A stretch of DNA of 27,633 bases, taken from NCBI GenBank assembly GCA_964475955.1, contig CAYYZY010000105.1, forward strand, positions 1 through 27,633, in the 5' to 3' direction. The notes under the pieces are model-generated. The model was not told the origin of the DNA. It saw nothing but the letters and a program-made list of their open reading frames with translations, and did not search any database. Shown one piece after another: positions 22,151-27,633 of this stretch (position 1 is the first letter of the stretch; each line of letters begins with the position of its first letter). Source of the stretch: DATKZH01 sp964475955. GTDB taxonomy: Bacteria > Planctomycetota > Planctomycetia > Pirellulales > Thermoguttaceae. Position numbers and translations under genes: made by a program.

Positions 22151-22700
22151 CCCAAACCTCCGATCGGTTGCGACACAAGCGGCGCCCCGAATCACCGTGC
22201 CCGGCTGACCGGCTCCCGAAACGCGACGGCAGGAAGCGCCCTCGGCGGCGTTGCTGCGCCAGGCGGGTTGGGCGGGCGCCACCCAAGGCGCTCCCTGCAA
22301 CCTGGATCACCGAACCGTCCACGGTCATTCGGCAAGGCGGAACCGGGCCGCGTCGACGCGCGCGGCGACCCGCGGCGCCGATGCCCGCGCCTCCTCAGTA
22401 ACATCGAGCCGATCCGAGGGGCGACTTCACGTCGTGCTCGCTGGCGACGGTTATTCGGGTGCCTCGGGGCAGGCTGCACCGATTGTGGCAGTGATGGCGG
22501 CGCGCGGCAGTTTGACCGATGACCCCGGAGGGCCCGCGGTGGGGTCGTGCGCTTCGGGGTCGCAATGCCGCCGGTAGCGGCCGGGATCGCGCAAGAGAGA
22601 TCTTGTAGGCACGTGGGCGTGGGGCACGTTTCCAACGTGCCTGGCACGATGGAATCGTGCCCCACGAATTGACTTCTGGGGCCTTCGAGCGCCGTCGTTC
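22151..22700. other. Gene-free stretch with a palindromic repeat
   Basis: No gene is supported in these 550 bp. Frames through it give Arg/Ala-rich products without start signals. It contains the compound palindrome at 22619-22665. Confidence 0.5.
22619..22665. repeat. Compound palindromic element (two hairpins in an outer dyad)
   Basis: Two perfect 8-bp hairpins with 3-nt loops stand side by side: GGCACGTT/AACGTGCC (22623-22641) and GGCACGAT/ATCGTGCC (22643-22661). The outer arms GTGGGGCACG and CGTGCCCCAC also pair with each other, so the element can fold as two hairpins or one long stem. It lies just past the stop of the zinc-ribbon gene. Confidence 0.85.
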
Positions 22701-23429
22701 CTACCGCGGCGAGAAGTCTTCGGGCAGGTAGAGGAGTCGGCCGCAGGCTTTGCAGGTCACCGGGCGATTGAGCATGAGCGCGTTGATCATGTTCACGGGC
22801 ACGTGCTGGTGGCAGCCGGCGCAGAACTCCCCCTCGACGGGCGCTAGGGCGTCTTCCCCCTTCTGCCGGATGACGCGCTGGTAGATGTCCCGGAAGTCGC
22901 CCGGCAGCTCGGCCTCGCACTGCTCGAGCTCGGCGCGGAGTCGTTCGACGTCGCCGCGGATCAGGGGCTCCTGTTCGGCCACTTGCTGGGCGGCCTTTTT
23001 GGCTTCCTCCTGCGCCTTGGCCACGGCGTCGACGGCCGCGCCGATCTTCTGCTCGCAGTCGTCCAGCTTCTCCATCGCTTCGAGGATTTCGATTTCCAGC
23101 ACCTCGTTCGCCTTGACGGCGGCGGCGATTTCATCTTGGAGGGCCTGGAACTCGCGGTTGCTGGCCGCCGCCCGCAGTTGCAGGCGCCGCTTCGCGATCG
23201 ACGCCTCGCTGGTCCCCAGTTGGCTCTGCTTGTCGTCGGTCGCGACGCGCAGCGCCAGGACCTCGGCGCGCAGCGCTTGCAGTTCCGACTCGGTGCGTTC
23301 GACGTTCGCCTGGTGCGCCCGCACGACCCTCGGCCCGCGTTGGAGGCGTTCGTTCAGGTCGTCGAGCTGTTGGCGAATCCGGTGGAGGGTCCGCAGGGTT
23401 TCCGCGGTTACGTTCGTCTGGGATGTCAT
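22701..23429 (-). CDS. Coiled-coil protein with C4 zinc ribbon (CT398-like)
   Basis: A 242-residue protein of the family often labelled zinc-ribbon domain or CT398-like. Residues 10-175 form a long coiled coil rich in Glu, Gln, Ala and Leu, with the family signature NREFQALQDEI (91-101). The C-terminal zinc ribbon uses Cys203, Cys206, Cys226 and Cys229 (CAGC and CKAC). The precise role is not established; links to RNA polymerase, export or nucleic-acid binding have been suggested for relatives. ATG 23429 lacks a strong ribosome site. The gene lies downstream of rpoD but beyond a strong terminator (23462-23497), so it needs its own promoter or readthrough. Confidence 0.9.
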   Translation of the reverse strand: MTSQTNVTAETLRTLHRIRQQLDDLNERLQRGPRVVRAHQANVERTESELQALRAEVLALRVATDDKQSQLGTSEASIAKRRLQLRAAASNREFQALQDEIAAAVKANEVLEIEILEAMEKLDDCEQKIGAAVDAVAKAQEEAKKAAQQVAEQEPLIRGDVERLRAELEQCEAELPGDFRDIYQRVIRQKGEDALAPVEGEFCAGCHQHVPVNMINALMLNRPVTCKACGRLLYLPEDFSPR

Positions 23430-23461
23430 GGTTGGTCGCTGGGCGTGAGGTGGTTCCAAGA

Positions 23462-23497
23462 AACAAAAAGGCCGCCGACTTCCGAGAAGCCGGCGGC
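23462..23497 (-). terminator. Intrinsic terminator after rpoD
   Basis: On the minus strand GCCGCCGGCTTC pairs with GAAGTCGGCGGC around TCG (23471-23497), followed by CTTTTTGTT. It is 14 nt beyond the rpoD stop at 23511. Confidence 0.9.
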
Positions 23498-23510
23498 TGG
23501 TGGTGCCTTG

Positions 23511-25202
<1,692 letters not shown>

Positions 25203-25315
25203 CAGGAAACTCCTTTCGCGTCCGTGCGACGCCCTAGGTGAAAACGGGAACGCGATCGGGCACTGCCACGGGGTTGGGTCAACCGCCGAAGGCCCCGATC
25301 CGCCCACACAGGGTC

Positions 25316-27268
25316 CTACCCTTCCGTGGGGTCGGAGATACCCTGCCGGGCCCGCTCTTGCTCGGCGATCCTGCGCAGCAGATCGAGCTGCTCGCTCTCG
25401 CCGAGCCCTCCTTCGCGGAGCGACCCCTCCTGGAGGGGCCGCTGCTTGGCCGCTTCCTTCTCTTGAAAACTCCTTATCAGGCTTTGCAGCAAGGACTCCG
25501 GGTCCGAGATGTCCTTGGCGCGTCCTCGTTCGTCCAGCTCGACGAGCAACGTCTTGATGACCGGCTCGTCGAACTCCAACATCAACCGGTCGAACGTCGG
25601 CTTCGTGCCGGCGTCCGACAGGCGGCAACACGCTTGGTATATCCTTCGCGCCGCCTCGAACGGCAACTGCTTCCAGCCGATCTCGCCCGCCAATTGCGGC
25701 ACGCAATCCGGGTAACGGATGACGATCTCCAGAAGCTCTCGCTCCCACGGGTCGATCTGGGCCGCCGACCAGGAGCCGACCACGGCCTCTCCTTCCGGGC
25801 CGGGAGCCGCTCCTTCCACGAGCCCCTCGGGGCGCCTCGACTCGCGCCGCCGCGAGGTCGCACGCCGCAGGGCCGTCAGCCGCTGGCGGACCGCCTCCTC
25901 CGGCACCCGGAACATGAACGCCAGGCGCGAGAGCGTCTTCTCCTGGCGGAGCCGATTGTCGCGGGTCGTGTCGTGGCGCAGGCGCGGCGCCGCGGCCAGC
26001 ACCGCCACGATCTCTTCCAACGCCCGGCTGGCGGCGTGAACGTCGTTCTCGAGGTCAAGGCCCCGTGTTTTGGCCTCGAAGGCGTGCTCCAGCGCATCGC
26101 GCGCCCGGGTGGAGACCAGGTCGGCAAAGGCTTCGGCGCCATGCTCGCTGAGGAAGTCGGCCGGGTCCATGCCCTCGGGCAGCGTGAGGATTCGCAGATC
26201 GACGTTCTCGGCCACGAACAGCGAAAGCACTTCGTTTGCGCGCCGCTGCCCGGCTTCGTCGCCGTCGAGCACCAGCACGATGCGATCGACGAACCGCTTG
26301 AGCAGCCGGACGTGCCGATCCGTAAGCGCCGTGCCCAACACGGCCACCGCGTTGTCGAAGCCGTACTGCTGGGCGACGATGCAGTCGGTGTACCCCTCCA
26401 TGACCAGGGCCGTCCGGCTCTTGCGCAAAGCAGCTCGCGCCACGTCCAGCCCGTAAAGATGGTTGCTCTTGGTAAAAAGGGGCGTTTCGGGCGAGTTCAC
26501 GTACTTCGCCCGCGTGGTGCCCGCCAGTTCGGGCAAGACACGCCCACCCAGCCCAACGGGCCGATCCTGGGTGTCGCGGATGGGAAAGAGAACGCGCCCC
26601 CGAAAACGCTCGTAAAGGCTCCCGTCCGACGACCGGGCCAGCAGGCCGATCGTCTCCAGCACCTTGGCTCGGGCGGCCGTGCCGCCGGCACGGCGGAGGA
26701 GCCAAGTAGCATCGTTGGGCGAGAACCCGAGGTGGAACTTCTGGACGCTCTCGCGCGTGATCCCCCGCTCTTGGAGGTACTTCCGTGCCGATTCGGCCTC
26801 GGGCGCACGGAGCAGGCACTCGTGGTACTGGGTCTCAGCCCACGCCATGGCCCGATACAGCGACCGCTTCCCTTCGCCTGCGGTGGCCGAGGCCGCCGGG
26901 CCGGGCTCCCCACCGACCCCCCCGGCAGCGCGGGAAGGATCACCCGAGCCTCGCGGGCCACTCGAACGCCGGGGCTTGAGCTCGATTCCGGCTCGATCGG
27001 CCAGCATGGCGAGCGCTTCGGGGAACGAGACCCCCTCCATCTTCATCACGAAGCTGAAGACGTCGCCCCCCACGTCGCAAACCCAGCACTTGAACGACTG
27101 CCGTTCGGGATTGACCTGGAGGCTGGGCCGCGTGTCCTGGTGCCAAGGACAGAGGCCGAGGAAGAGCTTCCCCCGCCGGTGGAGCCGGACGTAGCGTCCC
27201 ACCAGATCGACGATGTCGATCGCCTCCCTGACTTGCTCTTTGGCGTCGAATGAAGACCCGAGCGACAC
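25316..27268 (-). CDS. dnaG: DNA primase DnaG
   Basis: Makes RNA primers for replication at the fork, working with the DnaB helicase. With the GTG at 27268 the protein has 650 residues. The CHC2 zinc finger is Cys40, His43, Cys61, Cys64 (CPWH and CWVC). A Gly/Ser/Ala-rich linker (about 101-136) separates it from the catalytic core. The Toprim acidic motifs are EGYTD (291-295) and DGDEAG (335-340). The C-terminal part (after about 430) would bind DnaB. I prefer GTG 27268 because GGGAG sits 6 nt upstream and only 16 residues then precede the conserved IDIVDLVGRY. ATG 27370 would add 34 residues and has no Shine-Dalgarno sequence. The promoter is at 27406-27434. Confidence 0.95.
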   Translation of the reverse strand: MSLGSSFDAKEQVREAIDIVDLVGRYVRLHRRGKLFLGLCPWHQDTRPSLQVNPERQSFKCWVCDVGGDVFSFVMKMEGVSFPEALAMLADRAGIELKPRRSSGPRGSGDPSRAAGGVGGEPGPAASATAGEGKRSLYRAMAWAETQYHECLLRAPEAESARKYLQERGITRESVQKFHLGFSPNDATWLLRRAGGTAARAKVLETIGLLARSSDGSLYERFRGRVLFPIRDTQDRPVGLGGRVLPELAGTTRAKYVNSPETPLFTKSNHLYGLDVARAALRKSRTALVMEGYTDCIVAQQYGFDNAVAVLGTALTDRHVRLLKRFVDRIVLVLDGDEAGQRRANEVLSLFVAENVDLRILTLPEGMDPADFLSEHGAEAFADLVSTRARDALEHAFEAKTRGLDLENDVHAASRALEEIVAVLAAAPRLRHDTTRDNRLRQEKTLSRLAFMFRVPEEAVRQRLTALRRATSRRRESRRPEGLVEGAAPGPEGEAVVGSWSAAQIDPWERELLEIVIRYPDCVPQLAGEIGWKQLPFEAARRIYQACCRLSDAGTKPTFDRLMLEFDEPVIKTLLVELDERGRAKDISDPESLLQSLIRSFQEKEAAKQRPLQEGSLREGGLGESEQLDLLRRIAEQERARQGISDPTEG

Positions 27269-27405
27269 CGTCAACTCCCGGGTGCCAAGATGCGCGAAGT
27301 CCATTTCACGTCGGAGACCACCGGTCGGCAAATCCATCTGCCGTGCCGCCTGCATGGGGGGCGGGCTCATCGCCGGAGGGGTCGACTTTCAGATGCGGGC
27401 CGCCG

Positions 27406-27434
27406 ATTATAGCCCTCCCTCGAAAACCGGTCAA
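27406..27434 (-). promoter_or_regulatory. Consensus promoter for the dnaG-rpoD operon
   Basis: Minus-strand TTGACC (27429-27434), 17 nt, then a perfect TATAAT (27406-27411). Transcription would start near 27398, leaving both candidate dnaG starts downstream. Confidence 0.75.
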
Positions 27435-27446
27435 CCACGCCATTTT

Positions 27447-27633
27447 TCAGTCGGCCTGCTTGAGGGCGACGTCGTGGACGAGGATCGGCTTGGCGCGGGG
27501 GTCGGCCGAAGTGAGCGTGACGAGGTTGCCCTCGGCGGCCGGCTCGACGAGCTCGACGGTCACGCCCTTGGCCAGCGTGCCCTCGTCGATCTTGCGGACC
27601 GCCGTCTTGAGCCCCTCGACGCGCGGCACCGGC
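27447..27633 (-). CDS. C-terminal end of an unrecognised protein (partial)
   Basis: The last 61 or so codons of a gene that runs off the window edge on the minus strand. The visible part alternates charged and hydrophobic residues (GVTVELVEPAAEGNLVTLTS, PILVHDVALKQAD) and looks like a small beta-rich domain or periplasmic tail. No family can be assigned. The stop is only 13 bp before the -35 of the dnaG promoter, so dnaG transcription starts independently. It is not rpsU, which often precedes dnaG in other bacteria. Confidence 0.6.
   Translation of the reverse strand, partial: PVPRVEGLKTAVRKIDEGTLAKGVTVELVEPAAEGNLVTLTSADPRAKPILVHDVALKQAD

Overview
The window is high-GC bacterial chromosome, most likely from a planctomycete (Pirellulales-like). 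That placement is an inference. It rests on a nickel superoxide dismutase with an export signal, short secreted and lipoprotein genes, paired cysteine-rich repeat proteins, remnants of a tyrosine-integrase type I associate with this phylum, and scattered palindromes and a heptanucleotide repeat between and inside genes. A run of 100 N (8924-9023) marks a scaffold gap.

Layout. 1-386: inverted repeats, no gene. 387-3544: divergent purF (purine synthesis) and proB (proline synthesis). 3545-4194: decayed integrase N-terminus, then tRNA-Met(CAT). 4271-7078: a solitary adenine-specific DNA methyltransferase behind a small lipoprotein gene. 7234-8895: GT39-type membrane glycosyltransferase, then the gap. 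9024-9494: nickel superoxide dismutase, 3' end lost in the gap. 9969-12774: an unknown alpha-helical barrel-like protein and a polyprenyl-phosphate-type GT2, probably one operon. 13017-14531: two paralogous secreted proteins built of C-x-P-x-T repeats, each followed by its own intrinsic terminator. 15063-15725: lipoprotein. 16287-18359: exported beta-helix protein resembling GH141. 18471-19055: integrase C-terminal remnant running into tRNA-Asn(GTT), plus a small recombinase-associated ORF. 19196-20037: STAS antagonist and RsbW-like kinase (partner switching). 20734-22150: exported unknown protein and a small two-helix membrane protein. 22701-27268: zinc-ribbon coiled-coil protein, rpoD and dnaG. 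27447-27633: 3' end of an unrecognised gene.

Six sigma70-like promoters can be read by eye. They lie before purF, dnaG-rpoD, the STAS operon, the GT39 gene, tRNA-Asn and, more weakly, the GT2 gene. A seventh, weaker candidate lies before the second cysteine-rich gene. The dnaG promoter has TATAAT with 17-nt spacing.

Most genes are housekeeping or cell-envelope functions. The least ordinary parts are the tandem cysteine-rich repeat proteins, the nickel superoxide dismutase whose predicted signal-peptide cleavage would directly create the metal-binding N-terminus, and the two tRNA-adjacent integrase remnants. I did not find a multi-gene defence or biosynthetic system. Identifications come from reading motifs; no database search was possible.
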